NCBI GenBank assembly: GCA_025175895.1
Contig: CM046006.1
Coordinates: 69,460,288 to 69,524,287 of the forward strand
Direction of reading: 5' to 3'
DNA length: 64,000 bases
From: Wurfbainia villosa
Lineage: Eukaryota > Streptophyta > Magnoliopsida > Zingiberales > Zingiberaceae
The notes under the pieces are model-generated. The model saw nothing but the letters and a program-made list of their open reading frames with translations, ran no database searches and was not told where the DNA came from. Made by a program: the position numbers and the translations under genes. Shown piece after piece: positions 33,176 to 46,122 of this stretch (within the stretch, counting starts at the first letter, position 1; each line of letters opens with the position of its first letter).

Positions 33176-35267
33176 TGTGAGATATCGAAAAAAAAGATAA
33201 TAATAAAATACCCTTGTTAATTAGGCAAATACCCTATGGGATTTTGCATGAATTTTTAGAAATTTTTTCTGGATTTAAATGGAATTCTTATGATATTATG
33301 TAAGGAAAGATTTAACAGGCATTTACAAGGCATGTTTGGATTATCCGTTATTAAGGGGTTAATACATTTTATTAACCTATGGTTTAAATAGAAAACTATT
33401 TTTTTCTCATTTCTTTCATTACCGCTCGACTCCTCTTCTCTTCCCCAATCCTGACAGCACCGATCTCCCCTTCCCCTCCTTCGTTCCATCGCCGTCTCCT
33501 TCTCCTCTTCATCGTTGTCACTCAAGCACCAGCCGCTCTTTCTCTTCTCCTGATCGAGCGCCTCACTACATCGCCATCGCAACGACAACGATCGATGTGG
33601 TTCCCTCTGTCGCCCGTCGTCATGCGGCCGGACTCCGCCGCCTGCCCACTCATCGTCGGCCCATCTCTTCGGTCGTTGGCCTCCGATTTGCACATTGTGG
33701 ATGATCCCTCCCCTCTTCCCCTCAAGCTTCGTCGGGGTGACTGGTCAGCCGCCAGCCATTGCTTAGGGCCAATTCTCATTGAAGTTGAAGAGCCAATCCT
33801 CACTGTGAGTGATGAATCCGATGTCAGCCACCTCTTTCGTTGCTTCGCTGTTGTAGCTCTCCACCTAAACAGCAAGCATCACCATTGCATCCGGTCTTTG
33901 CCATGGCGAGCTCTTCATCCCCATTGGCTCTGTTCTCTGCAAATTTGGATGACAGTAAAGGGATTGTCCTCCCTTTTTGTTGCTTGTAATCCTTAGTAGT
34001 TAACAGTGAGTTCAAGAAGGAAAGCCAGAGGTCTTTCAGATCCGAGAAGAACACCGATAATGTAGATCTTTAGATATTGGGAAGATCTGTCAATCGGTAA
34101 TGGGCAACGACCATATATTCGATTGTGTTTAGGTAATTTTTCTGTTCTCTTTGGATTGAGTATTCACATATCGATAGAATGAAGAAAAACTTAGATACTA
34201 TGTATTTGCAGGTGTTCGGGATTATTGTGGTTGAGTTTCGCCTTCAGTTTATCTGGATTGTTTAAATCGAACTCACCAAATTGGATCAAGGAGTTGTGTG
34301 CTCTTGAATTGGAGTTAAGTAAGCTAAATCTAAGTAAAGATGTTGTGATATTTGAGATATATTGCAATCACTAGATGAATGATGTTAAATGGTATCAGGT
34401 ATCAATATATATATATATATATATTGGCTATGATATGCAGATCAGAGGTAAGCATAGAGATTTTATGATTTCAGGTGATGAGATATTGGAATTGGGATCG
34501 ATTGCCTCTTATTCAACAAAGATTTGATACCCTAAATTGGAACAAGATGTTGTGCAATTGAGGATAAGCAAGGTGAGTTGATCTGGATAATTTTATTAGT
34601 TGGGTATAATGATAAAAGTGCAAGTAGTTATGTAGCATGTTGTTGATTTCAAATATTGTGGCATAATTGACAATCATGAAGGAGTCAAATCAACTCAGTG
34701 GATAATGTATTAATGAGAGTAGATTAACTGAGGTATTAAGAATTGATCATGATTTGATTTGGTCATTGGATGTATGAATAGAATTTAGTTCTATTATATG
34801 TTATGTGTAGGACTTTGATTCAAGGCGGATTCACGGATGCGCAAGCTACTAACACGAGCTATACATATATCAGGTGGATAATTTCCTACCCTGGTTAGGT
34901 AGTTATTAATGCATGCAGATTTAGATATATGATCATATTACCTTGACTCGCTTTTATTTATTCTTGTGCTTGATACTTTATCTTTAACCTTATATGCTCT
35001 ATTTCTGATATCATACTTTCCTTCATCATGATTAGGAATTACAAATGTGATGTAAGTAAACCTATAATTGCTTAGTTATGTGTAAATAGTGAAGTATGGA
35101 TGATGACCTGATTTGTAAGTTGGGTAAAAGGTCATCCGTGGGTAGGTAATGTCCTGAACGTAGGGTTGATTCCAATACCCTTAGGTTGCATGTTTACTAC
35201 CGATCATGTATTGTGTAAATGGTCAGGTGAATTATTCTCAGTGTCGCTACGGACTACTGGTCCTAGC

Positions 35268-35440
35268 TTATTATGATCAGTTGAGTACGACTCTCTGCAT
35301 GATAGAGAGTGCATCGATCAGATTGGTATGACTCTCTACAGGATAGAGAGTGTTATGATCAGTTGAGTACAACTCTCTGCAGGATAGAGAGTGCATTGAT
35401 CATATTAGTATGACTCTCTATAGAATAGAGTGTCTATGAT
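35268..35440 (+). repeat. ~42 base hairpin units in Gypsy-2 5' LTR
   Basis: Four units contain ATGACTCTCTACAGGATAGA / GAGTG with the inverted repeat ACTCTCT...AGAGAGT, joined by GATCAGTTGAGT or GATCAGATTGGT alternately. The matching block is at 54695-54870. Confidence 0.8.
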
Positions 35441-35572
35441 GGATGTATATATGTGTGACTATGCATTCATGTCATTTAAGTAGTGGTTGAGTGTTTATTG
35501 AATATTGTCATGTCGAGTAGCTTGCTCTTTACGCTTATATGTTAGCTTCAAGGATCATATCGGCATGGTACC

Positions 35573-35816
<244 letters not shown>

Positions 35817-36664
35817 GATGATTGTGATTAGCATATATATAGATGCAGTCTATATGTATGCTTACTGTGATGTTGCATTTGTTTGTACTATGCTTGCTGC
35901 ATTTGTTTGTACATCATCATATATGCTACTGCATCTGCTATATGATAGTGTATGGGATACTGCGTATGAGTTGGTTAGACTATTGCATTCTTTGACCAGT
36001 ATTTATGATGTTGTATGGTTTAGACCAGATTTCCTGTTATATATATTGTGGATATGTGCTCAGGTTGGATAGGTGTAGTGTAGTGGACTTTTAGGTATGT
36101 TTGCATTTTACGTTGTTCATTCGATTAGAAGGTATATGCATGTATATGTTTATCATGCTGGTGTTTACCTGATGTACCTATAGATTTTTTCTGTTGAACT
36201 ACATGTGATATTTGATATATACATGTTTTTTCTATTACCGCTGAGTTATACTCACCACCACAGATCCTGGGTTTTTCTGTCGCCTAGGTAACAGGTAGAA
36301 GTCTTCGTGATGGCTTGGAGCATCGCCAGCGGTCCATCCCATCTCACTTTCCGAGCCTCTCGTGGATTTTGGTTTTCTTTTGTGGACTTCAGTTGTGTTT
36401 GGAGTTTATGTACTATCTTTGTATTGTGGACATGTTTTGTGGGTGTACACCCGTGTTTTGTTCGGATTTGATGTTGGTATGGGTTGTTGGATGTTTGTTA
36501 TTATGTTGTGATGTCTTCCGCTGTTGTTTTGTTTTAGTTATGTCGATTATGTTGTGATTGTGGGCTCAAGGGCCTTGTATTAACAGAATATGTTGCCACA
36601 TACAAAGGAGATGTCGTCCGTTTGCTTTTCTACTCGGCATACTCTCGGGGCATGACAACTTTAT

Positions 36665-36676
36665 TGGTATCAGAGC
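36665..36676 (+). other. Primer binding site of Gypsy-2
   Basis: TGGTATCAGAGC, a perfect initiator methionine tRNA site, seven bases after the LTR end. Confidence 0.9.
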
Positions 36677-36950
36677 CCTAGGTTCAGCGATGTCATACAA
36701 TGTTGTTTTTGTTGAGTCTTGGATTCTCGGGAGTCGATTTGTTTCGGTTTTGGTTTTTTGAGATGAGATTGACAGCGGCCTGAGCTCCAAGCAGCATGAG
36801 GTAAGAATTCCTGATAACTTATAGCCTAGTTAGATACTTATCTAAACTTGTTCAATAAGTGTATACAATTAGAGTTATGACACCTATACAGACTTGTAGT
36901 AGGGGTCATCCACTGAGGCGACCAGTCGGAGTTGTATTTAGGGTTTATAC
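36677..36950 (+). other. Gypsy-2 leader
   Basis: 5' leader up to the Copia-D insertion. No coding start is recognised. Confidence 0.6.
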
Positions 36951-38036
36951 TGTTGGTGCAGGGGCACTAGATAATTGAACCTATGTTTTGATTATGGAAA
37001 AGATCCAAAGTTAAGGTCATATTGTTATCTCATGAGCTGAATTAAGTGTGTAGGAAATGGTTAAGTTAAGCTGAAGGTCAGCGACACCCGGAGAATTCTG
37101 AGTCGGGAAATCGTGGTGGTCGGGCGACACCGGGGGAACTTCATGGGAGTCAAGGAACCTAGGTGGAAGACCGGAAGGAAAGTGACAGGTCATAAAGGAC
37201 CAGAGGTAAGCTCGTGTGAGTGAGAGATGGTAAGGTTATGTCCTTTGTATGGGGACGACCGTAGGCGGCGATCCAACTAAGACTTCTTGTGGAAGGTCTA
37301 GGTCGAGATCGGACGGTAAAGAACTATCATATTTACCATTTTCCATGATAATCTCTTATTGCAGGGAAGTGGTCAGGCTGGCAGTCGATTACTGGTCATT
37401 AGGCAGTCGACTAATGCACATTAGTCGACTGATGGAAGGCATCAGTTGACTGATAGCAACGAATCAACCTTTTGCGCTAGGTCAAAATGGATAATGTTTG
37501 ACGTAGCCACTTCACGATAAAATATGGTACCACCTTGTGATCAGTTCCAAAAGATGAGGAGACTTATTCCAAGGCAAAACTCTATAAAAGGAGGAGAGGA
37601 ATCCAACCCAAACATCAAACAAGATTATTCTTAAGTGCTCCTACAACGCCAAAGCTCCAATACCGTCATAACACAGACGCGATGCCAAGCTTTCATCTTC
37701 TTCGTCGACAGCAGCAACAAGTATTTTTTATTTACTATATTCGATCGTGGTTTTAATCATAACGAGGTGAGGTAGACTTGTTGCCTCATCCTCGTACTTT
37801 TGGTTTTGTGATCGTTGTCTCCTACCTCCAACAAGGAGGAGACTTTATAGTGGATTGCCCCTTCGTACGCGGTCAAGGATCACGGGGCCTTGGATTAGCA
37901 GTCAGTAGGCTGTGAACCAAATAAAAATAAACTTGTCTTATTTATTTTTCCACTGTTCTTGCTCGTATATCGAACGAATAGAAAAGTTCTATGCTCGCTA
38001 TTCACCCCTCCCTCTAGCGACGCTTTCGATCCAACA
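36951..38036 (+). repeat. Copia-D 5' LTR
   Basis: 1,086 bases. CAGTCGACTG-type motifs lie at 37378-37450, the TATA box at 37583-37590, and the CTATTCACCCC-rich segment just before the GATCCAACA end. Confidence 0.92.
37583..37590 (+). promoter_or_regulatory. TATA box, Copia-D 5' LTR
   Basis: CTATAAAAGG about 135 bases downstream of the palindrome cluster; the partner in the 3' LTR is at about 39730-39738. Confidence 0.65.
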
Positions 38037-38038
38037 AT

Positions 38039-38050
38039 TGGTATTAGAGC
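38039..38050 (+). other. Primer binding site of Copia-D
   Basis: TGGTATTAGAGC, one change from the initiator methionine tRNA site, two bases after the LTR. Confidence 0.85.
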
Positions 38051-38530
38051 GGGGGCGCTAAAGATTTGGTGAAACAACCAATCTAGCACTTTTTGGTTTT
38101 CTTTTCGTATTTTTCGATTTGTGTTTTTTTTAGGTTTTTTTCCTCCCTCACTACTAATCCAAGACGAAGTCTTGGTACTTTTCTTTTGGTTGTGTGGTTG
38201 CAAGTATTCTCTTTTGGAGTAGCCAACAGCAAAACGACCATAACTTTTCGCATAAGTGGACTCACAAAATGATCTACCTACCAAATCAAAGCTCTCTGAG
38301 AGATCTACAGTTCTTATGCGGGTTTACTCTCATAACAAGCTATCTTCATCCCCAAAAACTGACATTTAGTACCCTTTCGGGGACATCAAAGGTCATAAGT
38401 TCCTAGTTTTTGTTAGTTTCTTATTCTTCTTATTTATTTCTATTCATTTCTTATTATTTCCCGCATTACTAATCCAAGACCAAGTCTTGAAATTCCTTTT
38501 GGTTTTTATTTGTGTTTTGCAAGATATTTA

Positions 38531-38647
38531 ATGGCTCACATTGAGGGGTATAGCACCACCCAACCTCTGTTCTTTAACGGAAATGATTTCCATTATTGGA
38601 AAGGTCAGATGGAGTGTTATTTAACGGAAATGATTTCCATTACTTAA
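38531..38647 (+). pseudogene. Copia-D gag stub
   Basis: It begins MAHIEGYSTTQPLFFNGNDF and continues HYWKGQMECYL, the conserved start of this gag family (compare EGYSTARPPFFDGNDFGYWK in Copia-C), then stops at codon 39. A block of about 21 bases around AACGGAAATGATTTCCATTA occurs twice (near 38576 and 38622), and the second copy marks where the rest of gag is lost. The ATG is placed as in Copia-C. Confidence 0.8.
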
Positions 38648-39106
38648 TGACTATTTACAACTCTCTAGGCCAAAGTTTAGCACCCCCTACATCTCTTATA
38701 CTTCATATATTTAACTAAGGGGGAGAGCAAACTAACCCTAAGAGTTATATTACAAACCTTTAGATTATTAGTGCAGAGGGACACACCTCGAACCAATCTA
38801 TCTAACTACTGCTAGACGCATGCTTGAACTCATAGTTGATTTATCTAGATGCATGCATATACGATGTTGTTTTTAAACCCCTATTTTATATAAAAAAAAC
38901 CCAACTTTTTTTTTATTTATGGAAAAAGGGGGAGAAGAGTGAAAGTTAACGGGGAGTAATAAAAAATTTAATTTTGAAAATTAAATTATCTCTTTCACAA
39001 CTCATCTAGGATTAAGGGAGAGTTTTTGAAAATGGCATTCATCATTTACTCTACTTGTTTTATGGCTTAATTTTTCCCTTAACTTTGTATTGGTTTGTCA
39101 TAGATT
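38648..39106 (+). other. Copia-D filler, no gene
   Basis: AT-rich remnant of the 3' untranslated region of the parent element (it includes GGGGGAGAAGAGTGAAAG like the tail of Copia-E). Nothing coding. Confidence 0.6.
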
Positions 39107-39120
39107 AAAAAAGGGGAGAT
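39107..39120 (+). other. Polypurine tract of Copia-D
   Basis: AAAAAAGGGGAGAT immediately before the 3' LTR. Confidence 0.85.
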
Positions 39121-40185
39121 TGTTGATGCAGGGGCACTAGATAATCGAACCTATGTTTTGATTATGGAAAAGATCCAAAGTTAAGGTCATATTGTTATCT
39201 CATGAGCTGAATTAAGTGTGCAGGAAATGATTAAGCTAAGCTGAAGGTCAGCGACACCCGGAGAATGTTGAGTCGAGAAACCGTGTCGGGCGACATCGAA
39301 GGAACATCGTGGGAGTCAAAGAACCTAGGTGGAAGACTGGAAGCAAAGCGACAAGTCATAAAGGACCAGAGGTAAGCTCGTGTGAGTGAGAGATGGTAAG
39401 GTCGTGTCCTCTGTACGGGGACGATCGTATATGACGATCCGACTAAGACTTCCTGTGGAAGGTCTAGGTCGAGATCGGATGGTAAAGAACCATCATATTT
39501 ACTATTTTTCATGCTAACCTCTTATTGCAGGGAAGTGGCCAGGCTGGCAGTCGACTGTTGGTCATTGGGCAGTCGACTGATGGAAGGCATCAGTCGATTG
39601 ATGGCGACGAATCAGCCTTTTGTGCTAGGTCAAAATGGATAATGTTTGACGCGACCACTTCACAATAAAATATGGTACCACCTCGTGATCAGTTCCAAAA
39701 GATGAGGAGACTTATTCCAAGGCAAAACTCTATAAAAGGAGGGGAGGGCTCCAACCCAAACATCAATCAAGATTATTCTTAAGGCTCCTACAATGCCAAA
39801 GCTCCAACACCGTCATAATGCCGACGTGACACCAAGCTTTCATCTTCTTCGTTAGCAGCAACATCAAGTATTTTTTATTTACTATATTCGATCGTGGTTT
39901 TAATCATAACGAGGTGAGGTAGGCTTGTTGCCTCATCCTCGTACTTTCGGTTTTGTGATCGTTGTCTCCTACCTCCAACGAGGAGGAGACTTTATAGTGG
40001 ATTTCCCCTTCATACGTAGTCAAGGATCGCAAGGCCTTGGATTAGCAGTCAGTGGGATGTGAACCAAGTAAAAATAAATTTGTCTTATTTATTTTTCCGT
40101 TGTTCTTGCTCGTATATCGAACGAAAAGAAAAGTTCTACGCTCGCTATTCACCCCCCCCCCTCTAGTGACGCTTTCGATCCAACA
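39121..40185 (+). repeat. Copia-D 3' LTR
   Basis: 1,065 bases, partner of 36951-38036 with scattered substitutions and a short deletion in the palindrome cluster (39547-39605). It ends GATCCAACA before TATAC. Confidence 0.92.
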
Positions 40186-40378
40186 TATACTCTCGATTTT
40201 GTTGGCTATGCATTTAGTATATATAACAGGGAATAACCTATAGCATGTTGGTTATTATTCGTAACCATGGTATGAGTTTACCACGGGAATGACCTATTGA
40301 GTCTGTGAGCTTTGAACATGTGTTGAAAAGGTGAATTTCCTTTGAGAGCCGATTGATACCGAGTCGGAAAGCAGGGGT
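40186..40378 (+). other. Gypsy-2 interior between nested elements
   Basis: About 190 bases of Gypsy-2 between Copia-D and Copia-E, beginning with the TATAC duplication. No gene. Confidence 0.65.
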
Positions 40379-41477
40379 TGTTGGTGCAGTAGGCACCTAA
40401 GTCGAACCTGAGTTTTGATTATAGCAAATGATATAAAGTTAAGTTTATTTTGTTATCTCACGAGCTAAATCAAGTGTGCAGAAAAGTGCTAAAGCTAGAG
40501 ATGAAGGTTAGCGACACCCGGAGGGAGCCATGGTGGTCAGGCAACACTGGAATGACTTCGGAGGGAGCCGAAGGAATCAGGTGGAAGACCGGAAGCAGAA
40601 GCAACAAGGTAAATGTTGAGGTAAGCTCATGTGAGTGAGCGCGAGAAAGGTCATGTCCTCCGTATGGGGACGTTCTTAGACGACGATCCGACCAAGACCT
40701 CCCGTGGAAGGTCTAAGTCGAGATCGAATGGTATATGACCATTTAATTTGCTTATATTAACTATATTTTTGAGCTAACTCTTCATTACAGCTGGGAAACC
40801 TGCCATTAGTCGACTGAGGTCTTGTATCAGTCGATTGATCCATCAGTAGTCGACTGGTAAGGGTAGCAGTCGACTGTTGGTCAAGGATCAGCTTCGAGGA
40901 GAGTCAAAGCTTATCTCCATTTTTGAAGGGATAGGAGGCTTGATCTCATTGGTTGAAGATGTGAACGTCTAGGGTTTCCAAGGCTATAAAAGTAGGGGTT
41001 CTCCACCCTATTTCCATCATCAAAAGCTCTCCAAAAGCCTCCGCTACGATACTCTTCTACGACGACCTTACGACGACGAAGTGCTACCGCATCTCCGATG
41101 ACAAGTTCCTAACTTTTATTACTTTATTTAGTTGTTAGTTTTTCTTTTTTTATTGTCGTCTATAAATCTTTATTTATCATGCTTTTTTGTAACAAGGAGA
41201 GGGGGAGTGTCCCTCTACCTTGAGCTTTTTCATATCGTGTGTATTCGCTTACTCCTACCTCTAACGAGGAGGAGTGTTTTTAGTGTTTTGCCCTCCGTAT
41301 GTGGTCTAGAACCATTAAGGCCTTGGACTAGCAGTCGAAGGTTGTGAACCAAGTAAAAACAAATGAGTACTTTTTCCTTTCCTCTGCATTTACTCTCACT
41401 CGCATTTTATATGGAACGAACGAATTTTGTCTTGCGCTATTCACCCCCCCCCCTCTAGCGCTCTAATCGATCCAACA
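40379..41477 (+). repeat. Copia-E 5' LTR
   Basis: 1,099 bases, with a palindrome cluster at 40805-40880 (including AGTCGACTG words), TATA box at 40984-40992 and a C-rich tract before the end. Confidence 0.93.
40984..40992 (+). promoter_or_regulatory. TATA box, Copia-E 5' LTR
   Basis: CTATAAAAG, identical in the 3' LTR at about 48299-48307. Confidence 0.7.
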
Positions 41478-41479
41478 AT

Positions 41480-41491
41480 TGGTATCAAAGC
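41480..41491 (+). other. Primer binding site of Copia-E
   Basis: TGGTATCAAAGC, one change from the initiator methionine tRNA site, two bases after the LTR. Confidence 0.88.
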
Positions 41492-41704
41492 TGAGGGTGC
41501 TAAGATTTGGTGAGACCACCAATCTAGTTTTTTTTTACAGATTTATTTTCATTTTATTTCTGTTTATTTTGATTTTTTTCAAGCTCTTTCGTTCGTTTAA
41601 GATTCTCTACCACACTACTAATCCAAGACACGAGTCTTGGTACATTCCGCTTGTTTTTGTCGTTGCTAGGTTTCTTCTTCGTTTTTCTTGCTCTTTTTGT
41701 ATCA

Positions 41705-43161
41705 ATAGCCCATCTCAAGGGTTTTAGCACCGTTTGACCTCCCTTTTACAACGAAGATGACTTCCGTTATTGGAAGGGTCGGATGGAGTGCTTCCTTAAG
41801 ACCCAAATCGAGATGTGGACATAATCCAAATGGGATTCACACTTCCAACTAACGAAGTGGGTGAATCTTTGGATTATGACCAATGGACCAATGCTACAAA
41901 AAGACAAGTTGAAGTCGACGCCAAGGTGACTCAAATCCTCCAATGCGGCTTGTCCAAGGAGGAGCTTAATCGCATCGGCCCCTTCATCAGTGCAAAGGAC
42001 TCGTAGACCAAATTAGTGGAATTGCACGAAGGAACCGACGAAGCAAAGGTATGAAAATGAGACCTTATTTTTAATAAATTATATAATTTAAAAATGCAGG
42101 AACATGAGACCGCGACTCAAGTACACATTCAGGTACAAGACATCATCAACAACTTGCACGCCATCGGACAAAAGGTTTAAAACCGTGACCTAATAAGGTA
42201 TGTCTTGAATTCATTTCCTAGGACTAATTTGTGGGCATCCATGGTCGATGCCTACAAGGTCTCTAAGGACTTATCAAAAATTAGGTTAGATGAATTATTT
42301 TCAGAATTCAAACTCCACGAACAGTCTAATTCAATACCCGAGAAAGGTATAGCTCTTATTGCAGGTCAAAAGAAGAAGCCCACAAGTAAACCACCCTCGA
42401 AGGAAGAAGAAGATGAGTACGAGTCGAAGGTCGATCCGGAGATGGAGACTGAACTAGTCAACCTAGTTCGGAGAATGATCAAGAGCTGAAGATGACCTGT
42501 CACTCAACCCAACGATGGTAAATATAAAACTAGTTCTAACGTTAGGTGCTATGAATGCAACAGGTTCGGACATGTCAAGTTAGAATGTCTGAAGCTCAAA
42601 AACAAAGCACCAAAGTTCAAAAAGGGGCTCAATGCTACGTGGGAAGAGGCATCGGAGGAAGAAGACGATGACCTCGTCTTCATGGCTAAACCAACCAAAT
42701 CGGAGCCGGAGTCCGAATCTGAACCTGAGGACAAGTCGGACTACGAATCTCTATTCAAGACAAGCCACGGATACGCATTCGGTTTAAGAGATACTCTCAA
42801 GGTAAGTCGGTTTCTCATTAGTACTTTATACAATGCATTTAAGTTTCTAACTAGGAAGTTAGCTAAGTCCGAGTCAAAGGTTGAGACCCTGTTTGAGGAG
42901 GTTAAACTCCTTAAACACAAGGTCTCCCTAACCTCTTCGACTAGTCAAGTTCAAGAGGAGGAACCAACTCGAGTTGAAAAGCTTCAAGTTGAGAACTCAC
43001 TCTTGAAAAGTCAAGTCAAAGATCTTAGGAACACGTTGAAAAGGTTCACTTTGGATCCAAGGGACTTGACCTCTTACTTGGATCGCAAAGGGTTGTGTAC
43101 AATAAGGTCAGGCTTGGGTTTAGCTCAAATACGACTAACAAGTCATATATATCAATCGTAA
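41705..43161 (+). pseudogene. Copia-E gag
   Basis: It aligns with gag of Copia-C: an N-terminal part with FRYWKGRMECFL, a middle part with FPRTNLWASMVDAYKVSKDL and LFSEFKLHEQ, a zinc knuckle CYECNRFGHVKLEC (C-x2-C-x4-H-x4-C, 42547-42588) for RNA packaging, then an acidic stretch and a coiled-coil-like C-terminus (EKLQVENSLLKSQVKDLR). The usual start codon is ATA here (41705), and stops lie at about 41735, 41821, 42004, 42178 and 42487. Transition mutations explain several of these. Confidence 0.85.
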
Positions 43162-43860
43162 GTCGAAATAGAATACATGTGCAAGCATGAGTCCCTAATA
43201 TCACTTTGATTTCTCAATTAGGATCTAACTAGTACTAGGTTCCCAAGGACCAAATCCACTATGTGGAAGACCGAACCGATTCAATGGTCCAAGGGGAGCT
43301 AGTACAAAACTTGTTCGTGCTATTATTTAGAAATTGCATGCTTAGCTTTTTTTTCCTTTTCTTTTTAGAATGGTTAGATGATAGTACCAGACACGGCGAG
43401 ATGATAGTACGCTAGGAAAGCGGAGTCTTGGGTACTCGAGCTAGATAAGGCGTATCTAGTTCGGTTCACTTGACCGAGTAGAACTAACTGAAGCTACCTC
43501 ACCATATCCTAGACTAGTTAGACCAGAAAGTGGTCTTAAGTAAGTCAAGTTACTATTTTCTCGAAATTGGCTTTGTCTAAGGAAGTGGTCATTTTTCCGA
43601 TCAAAGAAGGCCCCTGTGCCTCGCCACGACCTGGAAGCCAAGATCTTGAAAAGGTGACTTGATGAGCTTAGGGTCAAATCTGAATCTAATGCAAGGTTGA
43701 CTAGTTTCGATTCATCTAAATTAATCAAGTAAAATTGAAGTCATCTCAAAAGAACACATAAGGATAACATGTTTGATCATGTAGAAATGGGTGAGATGAT
43801 CTAGGTCTAATAACTTACAACCAAATTTTAAAAATTTCAATATCCGATCCAACTACCTTG
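43162..43860 (+). pseudogene. Copia-E gag-protease linker, decayed
   Basis: Frame-broken sequence between gag and protease; no motif is seen. Confidence 0.5.
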
Positions 43861-44234
43861 CGTGTAGGATCAATGGATGTTGGATAGTGGTTGCTCCTGA
43901 CAAATGACCGGGAATCAACTTAAGTTTTCAAAGCTTCGATTCAAATAACAAGGATCGGTAGCCTTTGGAAACAATGGCAAGCTCAAAATCATCGGATCAG
44001 GTGATATTGAGCTCAACTCAAACTTTATCATTCAAAATGTTTTACAAGTTGAAAATTTCGAATATAATTTACTTAGCGTAAGTCAATTGTGTGATAATTA
44101 AAAGGTCATATTTCTAGAAAATGAATGTATAATTAAAACAAATGAAACCTCTAAAATAATCCTTAAAGGAACTAGGAATAGCAACATCTATACTATTAAT
44201 CTACCTAACTCCTCAACCAAGTGTCTTATGACAT
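43861..44234 (+). pseudogene. Copia-E protease
   Basis: WMLDSGCS gives the aspartic protease active site (D codon 43883-43885, DSG as in most Copia elements). It is followed three residues later by MTGN, then FGNNGKLKIIGSGDIEL and NLLSVSQLCDN. A TGA stop directly follows DSGCS, and more stops follow at 43950 and 44099. The enzyme would cut the polyprotein. Confidence 0.8.
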
Positions 44235-45360
44235 AGCAAGAGGAATCTTGGTTGTGGCACCGACGAATTGGTCACTCGCACCCAAGACTCGTCCACAAGA
44301 TGAGTCAGAGTGGCTTAGTCAGAGGTTTGCCTAACCTTAACAACTTAGACAATAAAATTTGTAATGCTTGTCAACAAGGTAAACAATATAGGACACAACA
44401 TCAACTAACTAATCAAGAACGAACCAATAGTGTTCTTGAGCTTCTACATATGGATTTATTCGATTCACATGGAGTTAAGTCACTTAATGGTAGTCAATTC
44501 TGCTTAGTCATAATTGACGACTATTCTAGGTTTACCTGGGTTAGGTTCATCAAACATAAAAGTGATACCTTAGATCAACTCATCAACTTGTTTAAACTAA
44601 TCGAAAATCAAAAGAACCTTAAAATTAAAAGACTCAGGAGGATCATGGTGGTGAATTCGAAAACCACAGGTTTACAGATTTCTGTAACCTAAACGGATAT
44701 CACCATGAATTCTCATGTCCTAGAACCCCACAATAAAATGGCCTAGTCGAACGTAAAAATAGAACCCTACAAGAAGCCACTAGGACAATGCTAAACGAGT
44801 ATAACTTACCTTATAGGTTTTGGGCAGAAACTGTTAGTATGGCTTGCTATGTCCAAAATAGGATTCTTTTGGTAAAGAGGCACCTTAAGACCTCGTACGA
44901 AATCTATCACGACAAAGTACCTAACATCAAGTACTTTAGGGTATTTGGATGTAAGGTACATATTCTGAACACTAAGGATTACCTAGGAAAGTTCACCTCT
45001 AAAACCTCTACTGGAATCTTCTTAGGATACTTGACTACAAGTAGAGCCTATAGGGTATACAACCATGACACCCTTAGAGTTGAAGAGACAATTAAAGTAG
45101 TGTTCGATGAAGGACACGAACCTACAAAACCCGTAGCAACACCAACTAGCAAACCGACTCATACCAGACTTGACTCCGACCCTGAGATCGAGTCTAGTAT
45201 CAATCCGAACCCAAGTCCAACAAGTCATCCAGTCGACCAAGTGATAGGTGACCCTACCCCAAGTCAAATTAGGATTCAAACGAATCATCCTATCGACCAA
45301 GTGATAGGTGATCCTAGCTTAGGGGTTCGAACTAGATCATCTTATAGAAACCTTAATTAA
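44235..45360 (+). pseudogene. Copia-E integrase
   Basis: A zinc-binding HHCC region (WHRRIGHSHPRLVHK...ICNACQQGK), then first D in LELLHMDLFDSHG, second D in the DHGGEF segment (reached only after a one-base frame change at about 44635), then E in the LVERKNRTLQEA segment behind a TAA stop (about 44733). The C-terminal region is open at 44788-45357 and includes FRVFGCKVHILNTKDYLGKF. It ends at the TAA at 45358. Confidence 0.87.
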
Positions 45361-45366
45361 ATCTCC

Positions 45367-46122
45367 TTGATTTCGAAAATTGAACCCAAAACCATTGAAC
45401 AAGCTCTTCTTGATCTCGATTGGATTATTGTAATGCAGGAAGAGCTAGCTCAATTCACTAGAAATGAGGTTTGGAAATTAGTACCACCACCTAAAGATAA
45501 ATCAGTTATTGGAATAAGGTGGGCCTTCCGAAAAAAACTTGATGACAAAGGTGAAGTAGTTAGAAATAAAACAAGATTAGTCGCCAAAGGTTTTAGTCGA
45601 GTAGAAGGATTAGATTACGATGAAACGTATGCCCCCGTAGCTAGACTAGAATCCATTGGAATGTTGTTAGCCTACGCTGCACATCGAGGATTTAAGTTAT
45701 TTCAAATGGATGTCAAGTCAGCATTTTTAAATGGACTTATTAAAGAAGAGGTGTACGTTAGCCAACCCCCAGGATTCGAAAGCCTAGATAAACCTGACCA
45801 TGTCCTTAAACTAAAGAAAGCTCTTTATGGACTCAAACAAGCTCCTCAAGCTTGGTACGAGAGGCTTTCAATTTATCTTAAGTCAAAAGGGTTTAACCAA
45901 GGCCTAGTCGATCCAACTCTCTTCGTAAAAACCATAGGTAAGGAAATCTTTATAGCCCAAATCTACGTAGACGATATCATTTTTGGAATAACCAATTCGA
46001 TCCTACTAAATGAATTCATTTCACTTATGGAAAGTGAATTTGAAATGAATTTAGTAAGTGAATTGAGTTTCTTTCTAGAACTACAAATTAAACAAACTAA
46101 GGATGGAATATATTTACATTAA
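45367..46122 (+). pseudogene. Copia-E reverse transcriptase
   Basis: 252 open codons. Motifs in order: IRWAFRKKLDDKGEVVRNK, RLVAKGFSRVEGLDYDETYA, FKLFQMDVKSAFLNG (first catalytic D), EEVYVSQPPGFE, KALYGLKQAPQAWYERL, and YVDDIIFG (catalytic DD). A single TAA at 46120 separates it from RNase H in the same frame. The enzyme copies element RNA into DNA. Confidence 0.93.

Larger units (their letters stand above)
36951..40185 (+). mobile_element. Copia-D, short non-autonomous Copia element
   Basis: LTRs 36951-38036 and 39121-40185 (TGTTG...GATCCAACA) are flanked by a perfect TATAC duplication (36946-36950 and 40186-40190). The interior is only 1.08 kb: primer site, a 38-codon gag start, AT-rich filler and a purine tract. 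All pol is missing. The gag start and LTR ends resemble Copia-E and Copia-C, so proteins from such relatives could have mobilised it. Confidence 0.92.

Noticed and set aside
33256..34054. Open frames of 76-145 codons in the Gypsy-2 LTR leader (also 52947-53539)
   Set aside because: Composition-driven frames on both strands without domains; frameshifted between the two LTRs.
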